Source: an uncultured Rhizobiaceae group bacterium (GTDB lineage: Bacteria; Pseudomonadota; Alphaproteobacteria; Rhizobiales; Rhizobiaceae). Taken from it: a stretch of 37,111 bases of DNA. Below are positions 15,381 through 23,367 of this stretch, piece by piece. The translations under genes were made by a program, and so were the position numbers. The stretch is from contig CALLHT010000194.1 of assembly GCA_938009335.1 (NCBI GenBank), positions 1 through 37,111 of the forward strand, given 5' to 3'. The notes beneath the pieces were generated by a model. The model did no database searches and was not told the origin of the DNA. It worked only from the letters and a program-made list of their open reading frames with translations. Position 1 is the stretch's first letter, and each line of letters opens with the position of its first letter.

Positions 15381-16493
15381 ATGGGCCTTTATGATCTTTG
15401 GCTCGATTTTCGTGAAAGATGTTTAACGTCACCTGCCTTTCACAAATTTGCTTTGGATTTTCCGCTAACGCGCCCGATTGTTCGAAAACGCCAGTCGGAG
15501 GTTTTTGATTTCGTATCCGGTTTTGTCTATTCGCAAATTCTATATGCATGCGTAAAGCTGGGGCTGCTCCACCACGAGAAAGTTAAGGGAAGAGGGGCAA
15601 CGCTTGCTGAATTGTGCGAGGTGACCGGTTTAGGCGCTGATGAGATGTATCGGCTGGCCCGTGGAGCGGCTTCAATGCGTATTCTACAGGAGCGTCATGA
15701 TCGGTTTCGTTTGGGGGATCTGGGAGCTGCCCTGTCGCAGAACGAAGGTGCCTGCGCCATGATCCTGCATCATGATGCGCTCTACAAAGACATGATCGAC
15801 CCAATCGCCATGCTTTCTCAAGGGCGAAAAGAAACGAACCTATCAAGATACTGGGATTACGCCCTAAACATTGATCCGACCCAAGTCAGTGAAGAGGAAG
15901 TAGCGGAATATTCAAACCTCATGAGCGCCAGTCAGCAAGACGTCTCAGAAGAAGTGATTGCTTCGTTTGAGTTTGGCAACTTCAACCAAATGCTGGATAT
16001 TGGCGGTGGGCAGGGAACCTTCGCAACCAATGTTGCCCGATATTGTCCGGAGCTTGAGGTTGGTGTGTTCGATCTGCCGTCGGTGGTAAAGAAGGGTAAG
16101 CAACGCCAACAAACCGGACAAACCGATCCCCGGATTAATTTTACAGGTGGCTCGTTCTTTGAAGATGAACTGCCAAAGGGGGCTGATCTTCTAACCCTGA
16201 TTAGAATCCTCCATGATCATGATGATGAACCTGCCCGCAAAATCATAGAGGCTGCCTATGCTGCGCTTGGCCCCGGTGGAACTCTTCTAATCGCAGAACC
16301 CATGTGTACAGGTGGGCATGCAGGAAGGATCTCTGATGCCTATTTCAACTTCTATCTATACGCAATGGGGAGTGGGCGGCCACGAAAACCCGAAGAGCTT
16401 CAAAGCATGCTCAAGGCGGCAGGTTTTGCTTATGCAGAACGTAAATCGACACGTTCTCCCTTCACATGCAGCATAATAATTGCACAAAAGTGA
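15381..16493 (+). CDS. crtF: Hydroxyneurosporene / demethylspheroidene O-methyltransferase
   Basis: SAM-dependent methyltransferase that methylates the 1-hydroxyl group made by CrtC. It has 370 residues: an N-terminal winged-helix dimerisation region followed by a class I methyltransferase fold with MLDIGGGQGTFATNVA as SAM motif I (about residues 206-220) and LIRILHDHDDEPARKII as the catalytic-region motif typical of plant-type O-methyltransferases. The C-terminal FYLYAMGSGRPRKPEELQSM also matches. It begins 16 bp after crtE. The probable bchC promoter follows, so crtEF and bchC can be transcribed separately or together. Confidence 0.96.
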   Translation: MGLYDLWLDFRERCLTSPAFHKFALDFPLTRPIVRKRQSEVFDFVSGFVYSQILYACVKLGLLHHEKVKGRGATLAELCEVTGLGADEMYRLARGAASMRILQERHDRFRLGDLGAALSQNEGACAMILHHDALYKDMIDPIAMLSQGRKETNLSRYWDYALNIDPTQVSEEEVAEYSNLMSASQQDVSEEVIASFEFGNFNQMLDIGGGQGTFATNVARYCPELEVGVFDLPSVVKKGKQRQQTGQTDPRINFTGGSFFEDELPKGADLLTLIRILHDHDDEPARKIIEAAYAALGPGGTLLIAEPMCTGGHAGRISDAYFNFYLYAMGSGRPRKPEELQSMLKAAGFAYAERKSTRSPFTCSIIIAQK

Positions 16494-16512
16494 AATTAAG
16501 AGACTGATCAAC

Positions 16513-16544
16513 TTGACAAAATAATATGTCCAAATAATATGACA
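16513..16544 (+). promoter_or_regulatory. bchC promoter with PpsR/CrtJ palindrome
   Basis: A consensus -35 TTGACA (16513-16518) is followed after 16 bp by TAATAT (16535-16540). The palindrome TGTCCAAATAATATGACA (16527-16544), a perfect TGT-N12-ACA, covers the -10. The predicted transcript starts near 16547, downstream of the ATG at 16539 that opens the longest frame, so bchC must start at the ATG at 16590. This mirrors the CrtJ-controlled bchC promoter known in Rhodobacter. Confidence 0.8.
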
Positions 16545-16589
16545 CATTCAGGGAGCCCATATTTTGCACTAAGCGAAGGTTGGGTACGA

Positions 16590-17528
16590 ATGGACGCTCA
16601 AGCGGTCATATTCGAAAAGCCGGGAGAACTGGCACTAGACACGGTAAGCATAACCGATCCAAAGGTTGGCGATATCGTAGTTGAATCCCGATTCAGCGGA
16701 ATTAGTACCGGAACTGAACGCCTTCTCTGGGAAGGCCGTATGCCTGATTTTCCCGGAATGGGATACCCACTTGTGCCTGGTTACGAGACGGTGGGTGAAG
16801 TCGTTGACGATCCATCTGGCCAGTACTCGGTAGGACAAATGGTATTTGTTCCCGGTTCTTCTGCTTACAGCGATGTGCGAGGATTATTCGGCGGCACTGC
16901 ATCCAAGCTGGTTGTGCCATCTGAACGGGTTTCCTTGGTAGAGCATTGCGGGACACAAGAGGGCGTGCTTCTGGCACTCGCCGCAACCGCTCATCACGCG
17001 CTTGCAACGCCCGGCTCCAAACTTCCGGAACTCATCGTGGGAAATGGTGTTTTGGGTCAGCTCATGGCTCGATTGACGGTTGCCTTAGGCGGTAAGCCTC
17101 CAATCATCTGGGAAAACAACCCTGTACGAAGATCACGCGACAATGGCTTCGAAGTCATCGATCCATCGCTGAATGGTGAGAGAACCTTCGATGCTATCGC
17201 GGATGTCAGCGGGGATGCTGCCATTGTGGATGCTCTTGCACCCGTTCTCAAGCGCGGTGGTGAGATTACGTTTGCCGGATTTTACTCTGGCCGTATCAGT
17301 TTCGCTTTCCCGCCGGTGTTCATGAAAGAAGCGCGATTCCGCGTTGCTGCGGAATGGCAGCCGGAAGACCTCGCGGCGGTCCAAAAGCTTCTCGCTGAAG
17401 AAAAGCTTAGTCTTGAAAATCTAATTTCGCACGAGCGTCCTGCAGAAGATGCTGGTGCGGCTTACGAAACGGCATTCGGTGATCCGCAATGCTTGAAAAT
17501 GGTTCTTAACTGGAAGGGAAGCGCATGA
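16590..17528 (+). CDS. bchC: Bacteriochlorophyllide 3-hydroxyethyl dehydrogenase BchC
   Basis: Oxidises the 3-(1-hydroxyethyl) group to the 3-acetyl group late in bacteriochlorophyll a synthesis. It has 312 residues of the zinc-type medium-chain dehydrogenase/reductase fold: MDAQAVIFEKPGELAL at the start, FSGISTGTERLLWEGRMPDF, then a Rossmann segment around LIVGNGVLGQLMARLTVALG. I chose the ATG at 16590 because the in-frame ATG at 16539 lies within the -10 and operator. Its stop overlaps the bchX start by 4 bp (ATGA), so bchC and bchX are coupled. Confidence 0.95.
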   Translation: MDAQAVIFEKPGELALDTVSITDPKVGDIVVESRFSGISTGTERLLWEGRMPDFPGMGYPLVPGYETVGEVVDDPSGQYSVGQMVFVPGSSAYSDVRGLFGGTASKLVVPSERVSLVEHCGTQEGVLLALAATAHHALATPGSKLPELIVGNGVLGQLMARLTVALGGKPPIIWENNPVRRSRDNGFEVIDPSLNGERTFDAIADVSGDAAIVDALAPVLKRGGEITFAGFYSGRISFAFPPVFMKEARFRVAAEWQPEDLAAVQKLLAEEKLSLENLISHERPAEDAGAAYETAFGDPQCLKMVLNWKGSA

Positions 17529-18550
17529 CTGAGGGGACATCGCATCCTGTAGAAGCTTTAAGCGGAACACAGGAAGACGTTTACGACAACTTGAGGGATG
17601 AGGCGAATATAGAGCCTGATCCGGTGCATACAGGCGAGGTTACAAAAGAAACGCAGATCATCGCGATCTATGGCAAAGGCGGGATCGGCAAAAGCTTTAC
17701 GCTTGCAAATCTGTCTTACAATCTAGCGCAACAGGGTAAGAAAGTCCTTTTGATCGGGTGCGATCCAAAATCAGACACGACATCGCTTCTATTTGGTGGG
17801 CGTTCTTGTCCAACCATTATAGAGACGTCTGCTGCAAAAAAGGCGGCAGGTGAAGATGTCTCTATCTCTGATGTATGCTTCAAACGCGATGGTGTCTTCG
17901 CAATGGAGCTTGGTGGCCCGGAAGTTGGGCGCGGATGCGGTGGTCGCGGCATCATTCACGGGTTTGAACTGCTTGAGAAGTTAGGATTTCACGAGTGGGA
18001 CTTCGATTACGTTTTACTCGACTTTTTGGGCGATGTTGTATGTGGAGGCTTTGGCCTGCCAATTGCCCGCGACATGTGTCAGAAGGTGATCGTCGTCGGC
18101 TCGAACGATTTGCAATCTCTGTACGTTGCAAACAACGTATGTTCTGCGGTGGAATACTTCAGGAAATTGGGCGGCAATGTCGGCGTTGCAGGCATGCTCG
18201 TCAACAAAGACGATGGGACTGGCGAAGCGCATGCATTCGCAAAGGCCGTCAACATTCCGGTTCTTGCCGCTATTCCACAAGATGAAGACATTCGCCGCAA
18301 ATCAGCGAGTTATCAGATTGTTGGAGACCCATCAGATCGCTGGGGCCCGATGTTCTCGGGGCTGGCAGACAACATGATGAGCGCTCCGCCGCGCCAACCA
18401 ACACCACTCGATCAGGAAGGCCTGCTCGGTCTCTTCTCCTCCGAGGAAACGGGAGCGGATTACATTCTCGAACCGGCATTACCGGAAGACATGTGTGATC
18501 CTTCTATCATTTCCAAACCATCATTGGAGGTTGTCTACGACAATTTGTGA
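17525..18550 (+). CDS. bchX: Chlorophyllide reductase iron protein BchX
   Basis: NifH-like ATP-dependent reductase of chlorophyllide a oxidoreductase (COR), passing electrons to BchYZ to reduce ring B. The 341 residues include the P-loop GKGGIGKS at 50-57 and GCDPKSDTT. The two cysteines that hold the intersubunit [4Fe-4S] cluster are at about 138 (GRGCGGRG) and 173 (VVCGGFG). The long N-terminal leader before the P-loop and a C-terminus ending SLEVVYDNL distinguish it from BchL. It overlaps bchC by 4 bp and is followed by bchY after 7 bp. Confidence 0.98.
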   Translation: MTEGTSHPVEALSGTQEDVYDNLRDEANIEPDPVHTGEVTKETQIIAIYGKGGIGKSFTLANLSYNLAQQGKKVLLIGCDPKSDTTSLLFGGRSCPTIIETSAAKKAAGEDVSISDVCFKRDGVFAMELGGPEVGRGCGGRGIIHGFELLEKLGFHEWDFDYVLLDFLGDVVCGGFGLPIARDMCQKVIVVGSNDLQSLYVANNVCSAVEYFRKLGGNVGVAGMLVNKDDGTGEAHAFAKAVNIPVLAAIPQDEDIRRKSASYQIVGDPSDRWGPMFSGLADNMMSAPPRQPTPLDQEGLLGLFSSEETGADYILEPALPEDMCDPSIISKPSLEVVYDNL

Positions 18551-18557
18551 ATCCGGT

Positions 18558-20132
18558 ATGACAGAAGAAACTCCCCTCCTTGTTGAAAATGCCCAGGCAG
18601 AAGTGTCGTCCGTCTCTGCATCAGACGAGACTGCTGTCGACTTCAACGATGGTTTCGGATGTCATGCCGGAGCCGATCAGATGAAGGCGGCTGCAGAAAA
18701 GGCTGGCAAAAGCGAGATATTGGATCAGTTTGCTAAAGACTATCCTAAAGGTCCACATGATCAGCCGCAAAGCATGTGTCCGGCGTTTGGCTCGCTACGC
18801 GTTGGTTTGCGCATGAAGCGCACTGCTACGATTCTTTCGGGCTCTGCCTGTTGTGTGTATGGCCTTACCTTCACATCGCATTTTTATGGCGCACGCCGTT
18901 CTGTTGGATATGTGCCGTTTGATTCTGAAAGCCTAGTCACCGGAAAGCTTTTTGAAGATATACGTGATGCAGTCCACGAAATGGCTGATCCGGCAAAATA
19001 CGATGCGATTGTTGTTACGAACCTTTGTGTTCCGACGGCGTCTGGCGTTCCGCTGCAAATGTTGCCTGAGGCGATCAACGGCGTTCGTATCGTCGGCATT
19101 GATGTTCCGGGTTTTGGAATTCCGACCCATGCGGAAGCCAAAGACGTGCTTGCAGGCGCGATGTTAAAATATGCCCGCAAGGAAATTAAAAGCGGCCCGG
19201 TTCAGGCACCGCAATCAGCCTCTGGAAGCGGCAAACCAAAAATCACGCTTCTGGGTGAGATGTTCCCCGCTGATCCGATGAGCATCGGTGCGCTGTTAGA
19301 GCCGATGGGATTGGAAGCAGGAGCTGTTGTTCCTACTCGCGAATGGCGGGAACTTTATACAGCGCTGGATTGTTCTGCCGTTGCCGCAATCCATCCATTC
19401 TACACTGCATCGATCCGTGAATTTGAATCGGTTGGGCGTCCTGTTCGCGGTTCAGCACCCGTTGGTGTTGAAGGAACCGCGGCTTGGCTCGAAGAGATTG
19501 GCAAAGCTTGCAATGTGGAGACTGCTAAAATTGAGGCAGCGAAACAAAAATTCATTCCGGCAATTCAGGGGGCGCTTGCTTCGAAACCGGTAAACGGCCG
19601 GATTACACTTTCTGGCTATGAAGGTTCTGAACTGCTCGTTGCACGGCTATTGATCGAAAGTGGAGCGGATGTGCGATACGTGGGTACTGCGTGTCCGAAA
19701 ACAAAATGGTCGGAAGCGGATCGCGAATGGCTGGAAGCCAAAGGCGTGCATGTCAAATTCCGTGCTTCTCTTGAAGATGATTGTGCCGCGATGGAAGCCT
19801 TCGAACCTGATTTGGCGATTGGTACGACACCGGTCGTCCAAAAGGCCAAGGAGAAATCGATCCCAGGCCTTTATTTCACCAATCTCATTTCAGCGCGTCC
19901 ATTGATGGGGCCTGCAGGGGCAGGCTCATTGGCAGAGGTTGTGAATGCGGCTATTGCCAATAAACCACGCTTTGAGGCCATGAGCGAATTTTTCGAAGGT
20001 GTCGGGACAGGCCATGCAGCCGGTGTATGGGAAACGACACCAGAAGACCGACCGCAGTTTAAAAAGAAATTTGCAGCGCGCGCAGCGCGTGCAGCGAATG
20101 CAGTCGATAGTGGGGAGGCAGTAGGCGTATGA
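18558..20132 (+). CDS. bchY: Chlorophyllide reductase subunit BchY
   Basis: One half of the NifDK-like catalytic component of COR. It has 524 residues. The cluster-ligand region includes MCPAFGSLRVGLRMKR and LSGSACCVYGLTFTSHFYGA, and VVTNLCVPTASGVPL is also conserved. Start: ATG at 18558 just after the bchX stop gives the acidic leader MTEETPLLVENAQ. The frame is open from an ATG at 18495, but that lies inside bchX and adds residues that do not fit the family. It overlaps bchZ by 4 bp. Confidence 0.97.
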   Translation: MTEETPLLVENAQAEVSSVSASDETAVDFNDGFGCHAGADQMKAAAEKAGKSEILDQFAKDYPKGPHDQPQSMCPAFGSLRVGLRMKRTATILSGSACCVYGLTFTSHFYGARRSVGYVPFDSESLVTGKLFEDIRDAVHEMADPAKYDAIVVTNLCVPTASGVPLQMLPEAINGVRIVGIDVPGFGIPTHAEAKDVLAGAMLKYARKEIKSGPVQAPQSASGSGKPKITLLGEMFPADPMSIGALLEPMGLEAGAVVPTREWRELYTALDCSAVAAIHPFYTASIREFESVGRPVRGSAPVGVEGTAAWLEEIGKACNVETAKIEAAKQKFIPAIQGALASKPVNGRITLSGYEGSELLVARLLIESGADVRYVGTACPKTKWSEADREWLEAKGVHVKFRASLEDDCAAMEAFEPDLAIGTTPVVQKAKEKSIPGLYFTNLISARPLMGPAGAGSLAEVVNAAIANKPRFEAMSEFFEGVGTGHAAGVWETTPEDRPQFKKKFAARAARAANAVDSGEAVGV

Positions 20133-21589
20133 CCTTAATCCTCGACCACGACCGGGCAGGCGGCTATTGGGGCTCCGTTTATGCCTTCACAGCGATCAAG
20201 GGATTGCAGGTCATCATCGATGGTCCGGTGGGTTGCGAAAACCTTCCTGTCACGTCAGTCCTGCACTATACGGACGCATTACCACCGCATGAACTTCCAA
20301 TCGTTGTGACAGGTCTTGGCGAAGAAGAACTCGGCCAACATGGAACCGAAGGTGCAATGCGCCGTTCCCGCAACGTCCTTGATCCTGATCTTCCAGCAGT
20401 CGTTGTGACGGGCTCCATTGCTGAGATGATCGGCGGAGGCGTCACGCCGGAAGGTGCGAATATTCAACGCTTCTTGCCCCGCACGATCGATGAAGATCAA
20501 TGGCAATCGGCTGACCGGGCGCTGAAATGGCTATGGACAGAATTCGGACCCAAAAAGGGCCGCGTACCGGTTGCCAAAAAGCGCAAGGAAGGTGAGAAGC
20601 CGCGCGTCAATATTATTGGTCCGATCTATGGCACGTTTAACATGCCTTCTGATCTTGCCGAGATCCGTCGCTTGATTGAAGGCATTGGTGCTGAAGTAAA
20701 CATGACGTTCCCGCTTGGGTCTCATCTGGCTGATATCAACAAACTTTCAAACGCAGAAGCGAATGTCTGCTTATATCGTGAGTTTGGCCGTCTCTTATGT
20801 GAAGAACTTGATCGGCCTTATTTGCAAGCTCCAATGGGCATGCATTCGACCACAGCATTTTTGCGCTCATTGGGTGAAATTCTCGACCTTGATCCGGAAC
20901 CATTCATTGAGCAGGAAAAACACACAACGCTCAAACCGATGTGGGATTTGTGGCGCTCGGTAACTCAAGATTTTCTTGGAACTGCAAGTTTCGCGATTGT
21001 TGCAAACGAAACCTACACACGCGGCATGCGGAACTTCCTTGAAGAAGAGCTCGGAATGCCTTGCGCATTCGCAATATCCCGCAAAGCCGGTGTGAAAACA
21101 GATAATGACGAAGTTCAGCGTCTGATTGCCGAGACGTCGCCGATGATCGTGTTTGGCTCCTATAATGAGCGGATGTATTTGGCTGATCAGGGTTCGCGCG
21201 CGACCTTTATGCCAGCATCTTTCCCAGGAGCTGCAATCCGTCGACATACCGGAACACCGTTTATGGGAAATGCGGGCGCAAGCTATCTCATTCAAGAAGT
21301 CTGTAATTCACTCTTTGACGCACTGTTCCACATTCTGCCGCTCCAAAGCCAAATGGACGCAACAGCAGAAGCCAGCCCAACTGCTGCCAATAATACGATC
21401 GGTTGGGAAGATGCGGCGCGGACGAGGCTCGACGAAATTGTCGAACGCGAGCCGGTTTTAACCCGAATTTCTGCAGCAAAGCGCCTGCGTGACAAAGCAG
21501 AGCAGGATGCGCTGGCAGCCGGTGAAGAAGTTGTGACGCAAGAACGCGTTGAGCTTTCAGCAAAACAAATCATCAGGAGGGTTGCGTGA
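20129..21589 (+). CDS. bchZ: Chlorophyllide reductase subunit BchZ
   Basis: Second NifDK-like subunit of COR, partner of BchY. It has 486 residues starting MTLILDHDRAGGYWGSVYAF, with the conserved IDGPVGCENLPVTSVLHYTD and VTGSIAEMIGGGVTPEGA cluster/substrate region. The C-terminal part holds the light-independent-reductase C-terminal helical domain (DAARTRLDEIVEREPVLTRI onward). It starts with the 4-bp bchY overlap and ends 42 bp before pufQ, so transcripts can run on into the puf operon as in Rhodobacter superoperons. Confidence 0.97.
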   Translation: MTLILDHDRAGGYWGSVYAFTAIKGLQVIIDGPVGCENLPVTSVLHYTDALPPHELPIVVTGLGEEELGQHGTEGAMRRSRNVLDPDLPAVVVTGSIAEMIGGGVTPEGANIQRFLPRTIDEDQWQSADRALKWLWTEFGPKKGRVPVAKKRKEGEKPRVNIIGPIYGTFNMPSDLAEIRRLIEGIGAEVNMTFPLGSHLADINKLSNAEANVCLYREFGRLLCEELDRPYLQAPMGMHSTTAFLRSLGEILDLDPEPFIEQEKHTTLKPMWDLWRSVTQDFLGTASFAIVANETYTRGMRNFLEEELGMPCAFAISRKAGVKTDNDEVQRLIAETSPMIVFGSYNERMYLADQGSRATFMPASFPGAAIRRHTGTPFMGNAGASYLIQEVCNSLFDALFHILPLQSQMDATAEASPTAANNTIGWEDAARTRLDEIVEREPVLTRISAAKRLRDKAEQDALAAGEEVVTQERVELSAKQIIRRVA

Positions 21590-21631
21590 TGGGAAGCATG
21601 CATTCGCTCCACACAAAAGGGAGGACGACAT

Positions 21632-21844
21632 ATGTCTGATGTTTCGATCAACCAAGGCGTTGAGAGCGTCAAGATCAGCTGGGTTGAAAGCCTGATTTAC
21701 AAGGCTTTGGTCATCACATTGTTTTTTGTATCCGCTTTGGGTTTAGCGGTTGGCCGCTTGTTCGGCGCCAAGGGGCAGGGCCCATTGTGGCAGGAAGCGC
21801 GAGAGGCTGCTTATGCGGTCGCAGGATACGCGTTCAAACATTGA
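21632..21844 (+). CDS. pufQ: PufQ, bacteriochlorophyll/antenna assembly factor
   Basis: A 70-residue single-span membrane protein: polar N-terminus, one helix at about residues 24-43 (KALVITLFFVSALGLAVGRL), and a short C-terminal tail with GPLWQEAREAAYAVAG, which matches the GPxxxAWREA-type tail of PufQ. In Rhodobacter, PufQ is needed for normal bacteriochlorophyll and LH complex formation. The position, directly before the LH1 genes, is diagnostic. The ribosome site AAGGGAGGA is strong. The family is short and divergent, so the assignment rests on layout and position more than sequence. Confidence 0.8.
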   Translation: MSDVSINQGVESVKISWVESLIYKALVITLFFVSALGLAVGRLFGAKGQGPLWQEAREAAYAVAGYAFKH

Positions 21845-21883
21845 GTTTTAGAGATTTCTCCACCTAACCCCTGGAGAGATACA

Positions 21884-21938
21884 GGTTCATTCGAACCAGC
21901 CCGGCCGCGGGGTTCGTCGCGGTAACGGCCGAAAGGCC
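21884..21938 (+). promoter_or_regulatory. Three stem-loops in the pufQ-pufB intercistronic region
   Basis: The 114-nt gap between pufQ and pufB can form GGTTC-ATTC-GAACC (21884-21897), CCGCG (21905-21909) with CGCGG (21918-21922), and GGCC-GAAA-GGCC (21927-21938), the last closed by a GNRA-type loop. They lie just before the pufB ribosome site (AGGAGG, 21946-21951). Stable 5' hairpins could protect the abundant LH1 mRNA after processing away from pufQ; this role is inferred. Confidence 0.55.
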
Positions 21939-21958
21939 AACGACTAGGAGGTTGTATT

Positions 21959-22177
21959 ATGGCTAGTCAAGATGGGGGTTCCATGACTGGTTTGACCAGT
22001 GGTGAAGCCCGTGAGTTCCACCGGATATTCATGAAGAGCACCATTGCCTTCACTGGATGGGCCTTTGCCGCGCACGCTCTTGTAGCAATGTGGCGGCCTT
22101 GGTTTTGGTACGATGGAAGCAACCCGGTTGTGTCAAGTTCGCTTGACGTGATCAAAACGCTGCCATTTTTCGGTTAA
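21959..22177 (+). CDS. pufB: Light-harvesting 1 beta polypeptide
   Basis: LH1 beta subunit, which spans the inner membrane once and binds bacteriochlorophyll through a histidine. The sequence has the family N-terminus (MTGLTSGEAREFHRIFMKST), the helix with the ligand His in AFAAHALVAMWRPWF, and a strong ribosome site AGGAGG seven bases before ATG. At 72 residues it is longer than many LH1 beta proteins, which stop shortly after WRPWF; here about 23 residues follow, ending SLDVIKTLPFFG. The mRNA in this extension can fold a 6-bp stem with a TTCG loop at 22132-22147. pufA follows after 14 bp. Confidence 0.95.
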   Translation: MASQDGGSMTGLTSGEAREFHRIFMKSTIAFTGWAFAAHALVAMWRPWFWYDGSNPVVSSSLDVIKTLPFFG

Positions 22178-22191
22178 GGGAGAAATGAACC

Positions 22192-22374
22192 ATGTATAAG
22201 ATCTGGCTCTTTTTTGACCCACGCCGCGTTCTGGTAGCGCTTGCAGTATTTCTGTTCACTCTGGCAATTTTGATTCATTTCATTTTGCTCAGCACAGACA
22301 GATACAACTGGTTGGATACTAACCAAATCTCTTCTGTTCAGACAGAAGCAATGGTTGAACGTCTCATATCCTGA
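22192..22374 (+). CDS. pufA: Light-harvesting 1 alpha polypeptide
   Basis: LH1 alpha subunit, 60 residues, starting MYKIWLFFDPRRVLVALAVF, the typical LH1 alpha opening. The bacteriochlorophyll-ligand His is in FTLAILIHFILLSTDRYNWL. With PufB it forms the ring around the reaction centre. The ribosome site GGGAGAAA lies in the 14-bp gap after pufB. A large stem-loop follows in the gap to pufL, which is typical of the segment that makes LH1 mRNA outlive reaction-centre mRNA. Confidence 0.97.
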   Translation: MYKIWLFFDPRRVLVALAVFLFTLAILIHFILLSTDRYNWLDTNQISSVQTEAMVERLIS

Positions 22375-22391
22375 GGCTGATCCGGCTTTCT

Positions 22392-22423
22392 CGGCAGGCG
22401 GAAGCATTTTCTTCTGCCTGCCG
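22392..22423 (+). promoter_or_regulatory. pufA-pufL intercistronic stem-loop
   Basis: CGGCAGGC (22392-22399) pairs with GCCTGCCG (22416-22423), and GAAG (22401-22404) with CTTC (22411-22414), closing a six-base loop with one G-T pair between the segments. There is no U-run, so it is not a terminator. In Rhodobacter a hairpin at this place blocks 3'-5' decay of the pufBA message and sets the LH1 to reaction-centre ratio; the same role is likely here. Confidence 0.8.
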
Positions 22424-22459
22424 AAATCAAGAATTTTATAACCTTTTGGAGACTGGGCC

Positions 22460-23353
22460 ATGGCCTTATTAAGTTTCGAACGAAAATATCGTGTCCGCGG
22501 GGGCACGCTCTTGGGAGGTGACCTGTTCGATTTTTGGGCGGGGCCTTTTTATGTCGGGTTTTTCGGGGTTTTGACGATCTTTTTCGCAACCCTTGGAACT
22601 GCCCTGATCATATATGGTGCGGCCCTCGGGCCAACTTGGAATATTTGGCAGATCAGCATTAATCCGCCATCTGATGAATATGGCTTAGGATTAGCGCCTA
22701 TGGCCGAAGGTGGTCTATGGCAGATCATAACATTCTGCGCCACGTTTGCCTTTATAAGTTGGGCACTGCGAGAGGTGGAAATCTGCCGAAAGCTCGGTAT
22801 GGGATATCATGTTCCGGTGGCGTTCAGTTTCGCTATTCTGGCGTTTGTATCGCTGAATATCTTCAGACCCATATTAATGTACATCAAAGATGGTGGTGAT
22901 AGCGGCTGGTCACATGGCTTTCCCTACGGGATCTATTCTCACCTCGAATGGGTGAATAACGTTGGGTATGCCTATGGCAATTTCCACTACAATCCTGCGC
23001 ATATGATTGCGATCACCTTCTTCTTTACAACAACGCTGGCCTTGGCACTGCATGGTGGCCTTGTTCTGTCATCCACCAACCCGGGTGCCGGGCAGGAAGT
23101 TAAAACTCCTGAACATGAGGACACCTATTTCCGTGACTTTATCGGATATTCGGTCGGCACGCTCGGCATTCACCGTGTGGGCTTGTTCCTTGCACTTAGT
23201 GCAGTCTTCTGGAGTGCGGTCTGTATCATCATCTCAGGTCCATTCTGGGAAGATGCATGGAGCGACTGGTGGACATGGTGGTTGGAACTGCCGGTATTCC
23301 CGCAAGATGATCTCGTTCGCGAAATTGGCGACCTGCCATATCTCGACGAATAA
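22460..23353 (+). CDS. pufL: Photosynthetic reaction centre L subunit
   Basis: Five-helix core subunit of the type-2 reaction centre; binds the special pair, accessory bacteriochlorophyll, bacteriopheophytin and QA/QB-side cofactors with PufM. It begins MALLSFERKYRVRGGTLLGG and contains FPYGIYSHLEWVNNVGYAYG, NPAHMIAITFFFTTTLALALHGG (ligand histidines) and GTLGIHRVGLFL. At 297 residues it is somewhat longer than the 275-282 usual in Rhodobacter-type L subunits, mainly from an acidic C-terminal tail ending EIGDLPYLDE. The ribosome site is TTGGAGA. pufM follows after 14 bp. Confidence 0.98.
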   Translation: MALLSFERKYRVRGGTLLGGDLFDFWAGPFYVGFFGVLTIFFATLGTALIIYGAALGPTWNIWQISINPPSDEYGLGLAPMAEGGLWQIITFCATFAFISWALREVEICRKLGMGYHVPVAFSFAILAFVSLNIFRPILMYIKDGGDSGWSHGFPYGIYSHLEWVNNVGYAYGNFHYNPAHMIAITFFFTTTLALALHGGLVLSSTNPGAGQEVKTPEHEDTYFRDFIGYSVGTLGIHRVGLFLALSAVFWSAVCIIISGPFWEDAWSDWWTWWLELPVFPQDDLVREIGDLPYLDE

Positions 23354-23367
23354 GGAGGAGATGAAAC

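Noticed and set aside
16539..16589. ATG 16539 as the bchC start
   Set aside because: It falls within the predicted -10 and operator; ATG 16590 gives the family N-terminus.
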